A stretch of 64,000 bases of DNA, from assembly GCA_033032865.1 (NCBI GenBank), contig JAWHQI010000329.1:2356001-2420000 (forward strand), given 5' to 3'. Below are positions 53,236-62,879 of the stretch, in pieces. This DNA comes from Dactylorhiza incarnata. Taxonomy: Eukaryota; Streptophyta; Magnoliopsida; Asparagales; Orchidaceae. The notes under the pieces were generated by a model that did not search any database, had not been told where the DNA came from, and worked only from the letters and a program-made list of their open reading frames with translations. A program made the translations under genes and the position numbers. Each line of letters starts with the position of its first letter. Within the stretch, counting starts at the first letter, position 1.

Positions 53236-53584
53236 GCTTCCAAAAAGACAAGGGAGCAGAAAGCTTTAGTGGCGAGTATCAAAAGACAATCGCAGCAAAT
53301 TCGACAAAACAGTAACTAAGTTACCAGGCCGATGAGCTTCATTCCTCGCGCCGCGAGGAAGACTATGAGATCGCCGATGAGGAGAGCCCCTTCCTCGATG
53401 CGGGGAGGCGCTATGGTGGCCAGCACCTCGCCCGCCAAGGTGAGTCCCACCTGTTTGCTAGCTCCTTGCTGAGAGGCGCATTCCCCCGACCGCAACCAAC
53501 CACTGGTCGCCCTCCCCCCTTAGGGTGAAGAACCTCGAAGACCCCCTAACCCCGCCTCGGCGCGAGGACTCTCTCGGATGGGTT
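53236..53584 (-). other. Element F sequence between exons of antisense gene 1
   Basis: GC-rich, with short frames such as the one around 53330-53450. Exon borders are not clear. It ends at the GAGGG target duplication of element E (53585-53589). Confidence 0.4.
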
Positions 53585-53589
53585 GAGGG

Positions 53590-54780
53590 TGTTGAAATTG
53601 TTGAAGTGGAAGTTTGGAGGTTTTTGGACCTGGGCGATCTGGGAGGAGGTCGGGCGGTCTGGCGTGACTGCACGACTTGGCGGTCTGCCTCTGCGGTCTG
53701 GCTCGTCTTAGCCTAGCTGCAGCCTCCTGGCTTGATCGCTGGTATAGATCCTAGTCGGCTGGAGGTGAGGCCGCGCGGTCTGTCTCTGACCGCGTGGAGG
53801 ATTGATCATCTTCAGGTTCTTCCAGGATGCGGTCTGGTGACTGACTGGGCTTTCTGGTAGTGTACGCGGACTAAGGGGATTAGTCACGCGGTCTCAGTTT
53901 GCGGTCTCAGGAGGAGACTGGTATGCGAGCTGGTTGCTGTTCGCGGTCTCAGGTGGAGACCGGCATGCGAACAGAAGTTCGCGGGTTGATGGCGAACCGA
54001 CTGTGTTCGCGGTCTTTGGCGAACACAGGGGGTGAACAGCTTCGGGCAGTCTGGCGATCTCCATTGGAGTCGCGATCTGCTGTGAGAGTGGCGGTCTCTC
54101 ATGGTCGATGTTGAAGCTGGCGAGTTCACCAAAATGAAGCGGAAGTTCTATTGTTGATCGCGCGGTATGACCGGTAAGGTCGCGCGGTCTGGAGGTTGGT
54201 GATCCTATCTCATAGGGTGGTGACTGGATCAGGTCTCACGCCTATAAATAGGACCCATCGACAGCAAAATGAAGACACACCAAGCGTAAGCTAAACTTTC
54301 TTCTCTCCTGCGGTCTGAGTTTATATGATCGTGCGGTCTGCTGATTGAACTCTTCTTGTGCAGCTTCTGCGGATAGTGTGGGCAGCAGCGATCACCTCTT
54401 CCTCTGAAAGTGTTCGGGCGGTCTGCGGCTTGGAGTTGTGGTGCTGGAGTTCGGGAGAATCAGGCGGTCTGGAGAAGTGAGCGGCTTGATCAGCGGGTTG
54501 GTGGTGTTCTGTGATCGTCAAGTAGCAGCGGTCTGGCAGCTATCGAGATCGCAGGGAGATCGCGCGGTCTGAGCGGTCTCAAGTTATCTGCAACTTTGTT
54601 TTTTCCTTTAGTATTTGTGCTGGCGAAATCATGTCTCGCCAAGCATGCCTTGCCTTGTAATTTGAAGTTGCTATCAATAAAGATCAGTTGTTTGCCTCCA
54701 TTTGTTTCTGGTTGTTTTTGGCTAGTATCTTTAAGTTGACTAGCTCCTGCTCGTTCCATAAAGATTCGAAAAATTTCACA
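53590..54780 (+). repeat. 5' LTR of element E (1191 bp)
   Basis: TGTTGAAATTG...AAATTTCACA. TATA box CCTATAAATAGGACC at 54240-54254. The heptamer GCGGTCT occurs at least 18 times. The pol stop codon of the upstream frame lies in the equivalent first bases of the 3' LTR. Confidence 0.95.
54241..54252 (+). promoter_or_regulatory. TATA box in LTR of element E
   Basis: CCTATAAATAGG in the middle of the LTR, with a matching copy in the 3' LTR near 59572-59581. It should mark the U3/R border; transcription would start about 30 bases on. Confidence 0.7.
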
Positions 54781-54792
54781 TGGTATCAGAGG
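54781..54792 (+). other. Primer binding site of element E (initiator Met tRNA)
   Basis: TGGTATCAGAGG immediately after the LTR CA end, the common copia primer site. Confidence 0.9.
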
Positions 54793-54867
54793 GAGGTTGG
54801 AGTGGTTGAGCAGTGAGTAACTTAGAGTAGCCATCGCCTTTGTGAAGAAGGAACCAGTGGAAGAACA

Positions 54868-55735
54868 ATGGAAGGTGGATTTGCAAAGGGTCTTGGGATT
54901 GAGGTACTTACATCGACTAACTTCAAGAAGTGGAAGTCGTGTATGCAAAGCTATCTTGTAGGTGAGGACCTCTGGGAGGTTGTTGGAGGAGATCAGACGC
55001 AGGAAGTTGTCCCGGAAGGGGATAATGGGGCTGAGGTGAGAACTTGGAGGAGGACGAATGCGAAGGCAGAGTTCACTCTGAAGAGGGCAATCTCACCTGA
55101 CCTATTTGATCACATCTTGGGGTGTGGATCGGCGGCGGAGATCTGGAGAGCCCTGGATGGGCTGTTTAACAAGAAGAATGTAGCAAGGCTACAGTTCTTG
55201 GAGAATGAGCTGGCAAGGTCGGCTCAGGGTGATCTTTCTATCTCCACTTTCTTTCTGAAGTTGAAGAACTTGTGCGCTGAAATCTCAGCATTGGACCCTG
55301 ATGAGCCTATCTCTGAGGCGAAGCTGAAGAAGCACATCATCCGCGGCCTGCGGAAGGAATATGTTGCCTTTGTGACGTCGGTGCAGGGATGGGCAATCAG
55401 CCGTCTCTGTTGGAGCTGGAGAACTTGCTTGCTTCGCAAGAAAGTTTGGCAAGGCAGATGGCGGGTGTGTCGGTGGCTGGGGGAGAAGGCGAAGTGCTCT
55501 TCTCGGGGAAGAAGAAGAAGTGGGATAAGAAGAAGAAGACCACTAGAGGAGGCTATGGGCCTTCAACTTCTGGGCAGCAGGAAAGGGGGTATGCTCCCAA
55601 GGCTGACGGGAAGAAGAAGGGTGAAGGTCCGAAGTGCTTCAAGTGTGGCAAGTATGGCCACATCAGGAAGGATTGCAAGGTGGTCACCCAAGCTAGGCAT
55701 GCTGCGGAGAAGGAGGAAGCCGAGGCCAGGAACAT
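54868..55735 (+). pseudogene. Element E gag, one frameshift
   Basis: Starts MEGGFAKGLGIEVLTSTNFK at the first ATG after the leader. It has a copia gag (UBN2-type) domain with WKSCMQSYLVGEDLWEVVGG, AAEIWRALDGLFNKKNVARL and LKKHIIRGLRKEYVAFVTSV. Near 55388 the frame shifts; the continuation is LLELENLLASQESLARQM, a lysine-rich stretch and the zinc knuckle CFKCGKYGHIRKDC (55635-55676). Gag would form the particle and bind RNA. Confidence 0.88.
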
Positions 55736-57146
55736 TCAAGGAGGTTGGGGAGGAGCCTTCTCGGCTTCCGTTGGAGCTTCTGCTCCTATCAACTATCTGG
55801 AGGACTGGATTGTGGACTCGGGGTGTGGTCATCACCTCACCGAAGATGAGACCAAGCTCTCTTCTGCATAGCCCTATACAGGTAACAATGCAATCATTAC
55901 TGCTGATAATACTGTGCATCCAGTAGAGAAGGTGGGGGTTGTTTCCTTAGGCAGTGATAGAGGACCGCTTACCTTGAAGAGTGTCTATCACGTGCCTGGT
56001 ATGAGGAAAAACCTGTTCTCCGTGACCAACGCTGTAGACGTTGGGTATCACGTTCTGTTCGGTCCAACAGAAGTAAAGTTTCTACGCAATTTTGAGGCTG
56101 TAAAGGCCGAGGTCGTCCATGTCGGGAGACGGGCAAAAGACTTGTTTGTTTTATCAACAAGTTCCTACGTCGACAAGATGAAGACGAATGATGGTGCCGT
56201 TATATGGCATGAGAGATTGGGGCACGTAGGGATGGATAAGCTGAAAGCAATGGCGATGAGAGGTCTGGTCAAGGGCTTGCCAAGTCTATCCTCCTACGGA
56301 GAAGGTCATGTTTGCGAGGGATGTCAGTTCGGCAAGTCTCATCGACTACCGTTTGACAAGTCGCAGACAAGGTGTAGTGTGCCGTTGGAGTGCATCCACG
56401 GTGACTTGATGGGACCTACTGCTACCCCAAGCCTCGGAGGCAGCAGATATATGCTGGTGTTGATCGATGATTACACCAGATATGTCTGGGTATATTTCCT
56501 GAAGGAGAAGGCGGAGGCGTTTGCCAAGTTTGTGGAGTTCAAGGAGCTCGTGGAGGGTCGGCTAGGACTGCGGGTGAAGAAGATGAGGACTGACAACGGA
56601 GGGGAGTTCACCTCCAATGAGTTCTCTACTTTTTGCAGGAAGGCGGGCATCCGGAGAGAGCTCACTTGTGCACATACTCCACAACAGAACGGTGTTGCAG
56701 AGCGGAAGATCCGTCATCTGACGGAAACCTGTAAGTGTTGGCTGCATGCCAAGAGTATTCCAAAGTCCTTTTGGGCGGAGGGAATGTCTTGTGCTGCCTA
56801 CGTCATCAACAGGATGCCTTTGAGCCCCATCAACATGCTGACCCCACATGAGATGATGTTCAAAGAGAAGCTAAGCGTGGCTCACCTTCGGGTGTTTGGT
56901 TCCACCTGCTACGTGCATGTTCCAGATGCTCTGCGGACAAAGCTAGATGCAAAAGCAAGGAAGCTAGTCTTTGTCGGATATGATGAGCAGAAGAAAGGTT
57001 GGAAGTGCATGGACCCAGAGACGCGGAGATTTGTTGTATCTCGCGACGTCGTGTTCGATGAGGTGACATCTTACAAGGGGTCTTCTGGTGTGGAGCTACC
57101 AGAGAGCAGGGTGGAGGAGCCGGAGAAAGCTGTGGAGGATCTTTAG
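55736..57146 (+). pseudogene. Element E protease and integrase
   Basis: Same frame as the gag C-terminus. Protease site WIVDSGCGHHLTED near 55810. An in-frame TAG at 55869-55871 follows. Then the pre-integrase zinc region (WHERLGHVGMDKLKAMA to CEGCQFGKSH), and the integrase core with CIHGDLMGP, MRTDNGGEFTS and QQNGVAERKIRH, which supply the three acidic residues. After the core comes HLRVFGSTCYVHVP and FVVSRDVVFDE. A TAG at 57144-57146 and a TAA at 57261-57263 interrupt the linker to RT. Confidence 0.9.
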
Positions 57147-58949
57147 GTGGAGCTACCTGTGTCACCAGGTGGTCCATCTCCTTCTAGTTCTGAGACGGAG
57201 GCTTCTGGTTCAGGGAGCAGGGGGAGCAATGCTCCTAGCACGTCTGGAAGAGGAGCTAGGTAAGAAGCAGATGAAGATAATGCGGTTCAGGGGAAGGAGC
57301 TAAGGAGGTCGAAGCGAGTGATCATCGCCCCTGATCGCTATACAGGAGGAAACACAGTGAGCTTTGTCTCATGTTTCTTCGCTGGTCCTTTGGATGAGAG
57401 GGAGCCGTCGAGCTTTGAGAAGGCCCAAGGCGTGAAGGAGTGGGACGTTGCAATGCAAGAAGAGATGACAGCTCTTAAGAAGAATGAGACCTGGTCTCTT
57501 GTGCCCAAGCCCAAGGGCACCACTCCTGTAACATGCAAGTGAGTCTACAAATTGAAGAAGAAAGCTGACGGCAGTATCGAGCGGTACAAGGCTCGTCTTG
57601 TAGCTCGGGGGTTCTCGCAGCAATACTGTGAAGACTACGATGAGACATTCAGTCCGGTGGCAAAAATGACTTCAGTTCGATTTATCATTGCCTTGGCGGC
57701 GTTCAGTGGATGGGAGATTTGGCAGCTCGACGTCAAGAACGCTTTCTTATGCGGCGAGATTGACAAAGACATCTTCATGGTCCAGCCACCAGGTTTTGTG
57801 TCTGAAGATTTTCCGGAGCATGTCTGCAAGCTAAAGAAGGCCCTGTATGGGTTGAAGCAAGCGCCGAGGGCGTGGTACGGGAAGATTGCAGAATATCTCC
57901 TATTCTGTGGATTTGCTGCTTCAGACTCAGACTCAAGCTTGTTCGTCAAGAAGAGCGGGGAGCTTCAAGTCATCGTGCTGTTATACGTCGACGATATGAT
58001 CGTGACGGGGAACTCGAAGGAGGAGGTAGCGCAGCTTCGGGCCGAGCTGTCTATCAGGTTCGAGATGAAGGACTTAGGTGAACTTCACCATTTCCTTGGA
58101 CTCGAGGTGCAGAGGAAGGAAGGTGGGGTGTTGGTGACCCAGGCCGGATATGCGGAGCGGATCGTGGAGCGATTCGGCATGAAGGAAGGGGAGTGCACTT
58201 CCACACCTCTGGAGAAGGCTATGAAGCTTCGGAAGGATGAGGGCAGGATCATGCAAGATCCGTTGGTGTTCCGAGCTCTAGTTGGGAGCTTGATCTATCT
58301 GACGATCACGAGGCCGGATATTGCATATGCAGTTGGCAGAGTGAGTCGATTTATGGCGGAGCCACGGGTACCTCATCTGCTAGCGGCCAAGAACATTCTG
58401 AAGTATGTCAAGGCGACCTCGGACATGGGTCTCTTATACAGGAGGGATGCGGGCTTCGAGGTGCATGGATACATGGATGCTGATTACGGGGGAGATTCGG
58501 ATGATCGGAAGTCGACATCTGGATTCGTCTTCATGTCGGGCCCTACGGCTATATCATGGTGCAGCAAGAAGCAAGATTCTGTATCGGTCTCTACCACGGA
58601 AGCGGAATACAAGGCTTCTGCCTTGGCAGCTCAGGAAGCCATCTGGCTTAGGAGGTTGGTGGGAGATGTCCACAAGGAGGTTCGGGAGCCGACTCTGCTA
58701 CGCGGTGACAACGAGAGTGCTCTCAAACTGGTGACTAATCCAGTTTGTCACGCGAGGACCAAGCATATCGAGATCGAGCATCACTTCATACGGGAGAAGG
58801 TGCTGGAGGGGTCTCTTTCGGTCGAGCATGTGCGGAGTGCGGACAATGTCGCAGACATCTTCACAAAGGCGCTGGCAAAGGGGCCGTTCACACGGCTAAG
58901 GAGCCTTTTGGGGCTGGTTTCAACTTCCCACTTCAAGGGGGAGTGTTGA
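57147..58949 (+). pseudogene. Element E reverse transcriptase and RNase H
   Basis: Same frame as integrase. RT begins around 57410 (VKEWDVAMQEEMTALKKNET); a TGA at 57540-57542 replaces the tryptophan of the conserved KWVYK motif. Then ARLVARGFSQQYCEDYDETF, WQLDVKNAFLCGEIDKDIFM, ALYGLKQAPRAWY, the active site LLYVDDMIVTG (57984-57995) and GELHHFLGLEV. RNase H has YMDADYGGDSDDRKSTSG and RTKHIEIEHHFIREKV. The stop is inside the first bases of the 3' LTR. From 57543 on it is uninterrupted. Confidence 0.9.
58932..58943 (+). other. Polypurine tract of element E
   Basis: TTCAAGGGGGAG directly before the 3' LTR; the plus-strand primer of the element. Confidence 0.85.
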
Positions 58950-60110
58950 AATTGTTGAAGTGGAAGTTTGGAGGTTTTTGGACCTGGGCGATCTGGGAGG
59001 AGGTCGGGCGGTCTAGCGTGACCGCACGACTTGGCGGTCTGCCTCTGCGGTCTGGCTCGTCTTAGCCTAGCTGCAGTCTCCTGGCTTGATCGCTGGTATA
59101 GATCCTAGTCGGCTGGAGGTGAGGCCGCGCGGTCTGTCTCTGACCGCGTGGCGGATTGATCATCTTCAGGTTCTTCCAGGATGCGGTCTGGTGACTGACT
59201 GGGCTTTCTGGTAGTGTACGCGGACTAAGGGGATTAGTCACGGGTCTCAGTTCGCGGTCTCAGGAGGAGACTGGTATGCGAGCTGGTTGCTGTTCGCGGT
59301 CTCAGGTGGAGACCGGCATGCGAACAGAAGTTCGCGGGTTGATGGCGAACTGGCTATGTTCGCGGTCTCTGCGAACACAGGGGGTGAACAGCTTCGGGCG
59401 GTCTGGCGATCTCCATTGGAGTCGCGATCTGCTGTGAGAGTGGCGGTCTCTCATGGTCGATGTTGAAGCTGGCGAGTTCACCAAAATGAAGCATAAGTTC
59501 TATTGCTGATCGCGCGGTCTGGAGGGTGGTGATCCTATCTCATAGGGTGGTGACTGGATCAGGTCTCACGCCTATAAATAGGACCCATCGGCAGCAAAAT
59601 GAAGACACACCAAGCCTAAGCTAAACTTTCTTCTCTCCTGCGGTCTGAGTTTATATGATCGTGTGGTCTGCTGATTGAACTCTTCTTGTGCAGCTTCTGC
59701 GGATAGTGTGGGCAACATCGATCACCTCTTCCTCTGAAAGTGTTCGGGCGGTCTGCGGCTTGGAGTTGTGGTGCTGGAGTTCGGGAGAATCAGGCGGTCT
59801 GGAGAAGTGAGCGGCTTGATCAGCGGGTTGGTGGTGTTCTGTAATCGTCAAGTAGCAGTGGTCTGGCAGCTATCGAGATCGCAGGGAGATCGCGCGGTCT
59901 CAGCGGTCTCAAGTTATCTGCAACTTTGTTTTTTCCTTTAGTATTTGTGCTGGCGAAATCATGTCTCGCCAAGCATGTCTTGCCTTGTAATTTGAAGTTG
60001 CTATCAATAAAGATCAATTGTTTGCCTCCATTTGTTTCTGGTTGTTTTTGGCTAGTATCTTTAAGTTGACTAGCTCCTGCTCGCTCCATAAAGATTCGAA
60101 AAATTTCACA
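58944..60110 (+). repeat. 3' LTR of element E (1167 bp)
   Basis: Same ends as the 5' LTR; lacks a 22-bp piece present at about 54163-54190 in the 5' LTR, next to a GCGCGGT repeat, which suggests slippage. Confidence 0.95.
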
Positions 60111-60456
60111 GAGGGAGCCGTAGAAGAGGAAGGGCGATGATCGCCTTGGACGTCGACAGGAGGCTACAATGGAGGTGGTGGAGGAAGTCCACCCGCGGGC
60201 AGCTGCAAGCTGCTCGCCGGATCCGGTTGTTTTAAAGGCGGTGGCAGTGGAGGTGCGATGCTCGCTAAATGAGCCCTCTGCTCGCTAGAAGGTCGCTTCT
60301 TCGACAGAGAGCTGTGAAGGATCCGCACTGAGCGACTACCGCGAGACCCCTCCCCAGCTCCAGGCGAGATCATCAGAGATGATCGCAAAGGAGGTATGGC
60401 CAAAGTCTCCTCCCGAGCATTAGTGGTCGGCAAATCTACGAATAGTAGAAAGTATG
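60111..60456 (-). pseudogene. Antisense gene 1 of element F, second exon region
   Basis: Minus-strand open stretch after an acceptor-like ATTCGTAG at about 60436: PTTNAREETLAIPPLRSSLM, SRSVRILHSSLSKKRPSSEQ, then proline-rich IAPPLPPPLKQPDP and a stop near the E insertion. The Pro/Ser-rich, probably disordered composition resembles the middle of antisense gene 1 in D. Exact limits uncertain. Confidence 0.4.
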
Positions 60457-60520
60457 TCAGAACCTTGCCAGCGGTGACAATTTAGCAAGCAAATCCAAAG
60501 GTGTCGATGGAACTCTCACC

Positions 60521-60862
60521 TCACGCAGAGGCGACATCCGATTGAGCCTGAGTCGAGGTCTCAGTCGTACTCGCCTCCGGAGAGACCATTGGCGCAGGAG
60601 GATCAGGAGCAGGCGAGTCGCCCTCATGAGAGAGACCCAGATTGTCAAGCAATTGCTGACGATGTCCGACTAGAGGATCGGAGACATCCTCCACAGCTGC
60701 GGTTTTCTTCTTATTCTTCTTCTTACCAAGACGCTTCCTCTTTCTGGAGGCGAGGAAGTCCTCGAGCTCAACGTCTGAGCGATTAGGTGCCTGAAGAGGC
60801 GGCAGCAAGCCCGGGAGGTCGGTCATATCAGCAGCAGCTTCCTCAGCAACACTACGCAACAT
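60521..60862 (-). CDS. Antisense gene 1 of element F, first exon
   Basis: ATG at 60862 gives MLRSVAEEAAADMTDLPGLL, then an acidic patch and a basic, NLS-like run (SRKRKRLGKKKNKKKTAA), then Ser/Pro/acid-rich sequence (DSPAPDPPAPMVSPEASTTE) to a TGA at 60521; a donor CTGC|GTGAGG just before it may be used instead. D has the same order: short N-terminus with AAA-acidic patch, KRKHKRKR run, proline/acid-rich tail, splice donor. The start is chosen by the TATA box 46 bases upstream (42 in D). Confidence 0.55.
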   Translation of the reverse strand: MLRSVAEEAAADMTDLPGLLPPLQAPNRSDVELEDFLASRKRKRLGKKKNKKKTAAVEDVSDPLVGHRQQLLDNLGLSHEGDSPAPDPPAPMVSPEASTTETSTQAQSDVASA

Positions 60863-60907
60863 CTTGAGCGAGATCAGAAAATTCGTGCCATCAGAGACCC
60901 CTCCCCC

Positions 60908-60918
60908 TCTATATATAG
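60908..60918 (-). promoter_or_regulatory. TATA box of antisense gene 1 in element F
   Basis: Minus strand CACTATATATAGAGGGGG, 46 bases before the ATG at 60862. Confidence 0.6.
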
Positions 60919-61020
60919 TGTCAGGGCATCGGCCAGCGAGATGCCGACTATAAGCCAATACTCTCCAGCATGACAGCTCGTAGAAAATGCTCATCATAGA
61001 TTATGGATTTGCCGGTGAGG

Positions 61021-61854
61021 GGATTTAGGAGCTCTCCCTATTTTATTATATTTTCATTAATTATAAGAATATTAATGAATTATTCTATATGATATACTTT
61101 ATCATTTACTCATGCACTCTGTATATTATTGAATATTAATGAATTATTCAATAATTTCTGTGTTGCCCAGAAATGCAGCTGCACGTGATCAGCGACAAAG
61201 CTCTGCGAAATCTCGTGACTCTCGTTTGCAAATTAAAGGTCGATTCTAATTATTAAGGTTCTGTTTGGGCTGACGTGGTGGTCAGATCTCACCCAATTAA
61301 ACAACTTCATCCATTTATTATAGGAGTGAGTGAGGCCGCTGAGATGATGACATGCGACGCTAATTTAATATAGAAATCACAATTTTTTTATATTGAGAAG
61401 ATTTTTCGTGTACGTGTCAACAACTTAGATCATCAAACTAGGTATGTTACGGTGGGCACTGTCATGCGGATATAGGACGAAAAACGCATCCCTCTACGGA
61501 AATAGGTATGAAGGCGGTGGGCGATGCCGATGAGGTCGTTCGGCGGCGGAATTACGGGCCGGCGAGGTAGTTTTATGTTGCCGGCTGCTTCCAATTAATT
61601 CTGAGCGAACATAGAGGCATTCTGAGCGCGTGGGCGTTCATGACCGACACCACCATGCCAAGCAGACCCTAAGAGCCTTACTGATCAGCTCAAATAATTA
61701 TTTATAATTATAATATCTATTTCATTTACTTCTAATATCTTATTATTATTTTTATATTTATGTTTTAATAAATAGTACTATTTTATACCAGATGATCCAC
61801 GTAATTGCATGTTCATGTACTTGGCAGCAACAATGGAAGGAGATCAAAGATTTC
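61021..61854. other. AT-rich DNA with dispersed-repeat blocks
   Basis: No gene. Blocks at 61175-61260 recur at 62925-62990 (GTGACTCTCGTTTGCAAA) and, in part, near 46280; the block at 61629 recurs at 46229. Confidence 0.45.
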
Positions 61855-62879
61855 TGTTAGGATCGTGACACCTCACACGCGCATGGATCGTCCGGATCGC
61901 GCCACGTCGGCGATCCGTGGGAGGTGTTATTACCTATTCCGGGCGAATCCTATTTTTTGGATATATCAATGGGAATATTGCTTTGTGAACCGTATTAATG
62001 GCGTGATTGCAGTTTTGGAATGGTTCCGGGATCGCCATTGATGGAGCGTTTTTTATTAATGGAAACCTATTATCTCTCTGCCTCATTCATCGGATTTCTC
62101 TCCATATATATTTTATATTCATGGTTGTTTTTGGCTAACGGCAGATATAAGGAAAAAATATATATATCTATATTTGATTCACGTGCATATAGAAGGTGTT
62201 GTGCATTGCATGATATATAAATATATAGATTGGGCAGCCATCAAGTTTAGTTACCGTGAGAAGCCTCCAAGGAGAAAATACATCCATTCGTCAGAGAGGC
62301 GTTCGGCGGCGGCGGTGCTGTTTCCAGGCGGAGGCGATCCAGGCGGACGACTGTCCAGGCGGAGGCGATCCAGGCGGACGACTGTCCAGGCGGAGGTGAT
62401 CCAGGCGGCGGCGGCAGAAGGTTGATCCCGGCGTGCGGCGGCGGCGGGACTTGGTCCCGGTGGCAGAGCGGCAGCGCACGACGGTCGTCCAGCGGAGGCG
62501 ACGTGGTGGGGTCATCCAGAGCGGCAAGGCGGCGGTGGCAGCAGCGGTAGCAGGCGGCAGCGGCTCGGTTAGTGCCAGGGAGATATCGCCCGGTGATATC
62601 TCCGGCGACATCCTCGGCGATAGCTCCAGAAGAAGTTCTGTTCTTGGTTTGTTTTGAATTATTTCAATTTGTACTCTTGTAACTCCTGATTTATAGTGGA
62701 TTTGTTCGGCGCGCTCTCCCCGTGGAGTAGGAGTCCCATACTCCGAACCACGTAATCTTTTGTGTCGTCTGTGTATGGTAGAATCTCGTTCCGTATTTTA
62801 TTTTGCGCGATACTGGTTCTTGCTCATTCGTAAAATTCCGTTGCTCTACCGCGGCTTAACTCGATCCGATTTCACAACA
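61855..62879 (+). repeat. Copia LTR-like segment, probably solo
   Basis: Starts TGTTAGGATCGTGACACC and ends GATTTCACAACA. A TATA-like ATATATAAATATATAG lies at 62211-62226. The 3' part has the sequence style of copia U5 regions (TCTCCCCGTGGAGTAGG, CCGAACCACGTAATC). No primer site follows, and the flanks do not form a clear duplication, so limits are tentative. Confidence 0.45.
62329..62420. repeat. 31-bp GC-rich direct repeat
   Basis: TCCAGGCGGAGGCGATCCAG recurs at 31-base spacing, about two and a half copies, in a GGCGGC-rich stretch (62290-62640). Confidence 0.8.

Larger units (their letters stand above)
53590..60110 (+). mobile_element. Element E: complete Ty1/copia retrotransposon
   Basis: LTRs 53590-54780 and 58944-60110, flanked by an exact 5-bp duplication GAGGG (53585-53589, 60111-60115). 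Inside: primer site, gag, protease, integrase, RT, RNase H and a polypurine tract, all on the plus strand. I count about 25 substitutions, a 22-bp gap and two 1-base gaps between the LTRs, thus about 98% identity. Pol keeps a single frame from 55389 to 58949 but with four stops; gag has one frameshift. It is inserted in element F. Confidence 0.95.
51255..61020 (+). mobile_element. Element F: truncated Tat-clade element, split by element E
   Basis: A relative of D in the opposite orientation. It has a fragment of the second RNase H on the plus strand (51255-51424), and then, after a deletion that removes integrase, antisense gene 2 (51425-52335) and antisense gene 1 (52960-53235 plus 60457-60862) on the minus strand. 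The copia element E (53590-60110) lies between the two parts of antisense gene 1, with target duplication GAGGG. Neither LTR is attached. The right limit near 61020 is an estimate from the distance to the LTR in D. Confidence 0.75.

Noticed and set aside
61855..62657. Short plus-strand frames in the copia LTR-like segment
   Set aside because: Composition follows the GGCGG repeats; no homology and no start context.
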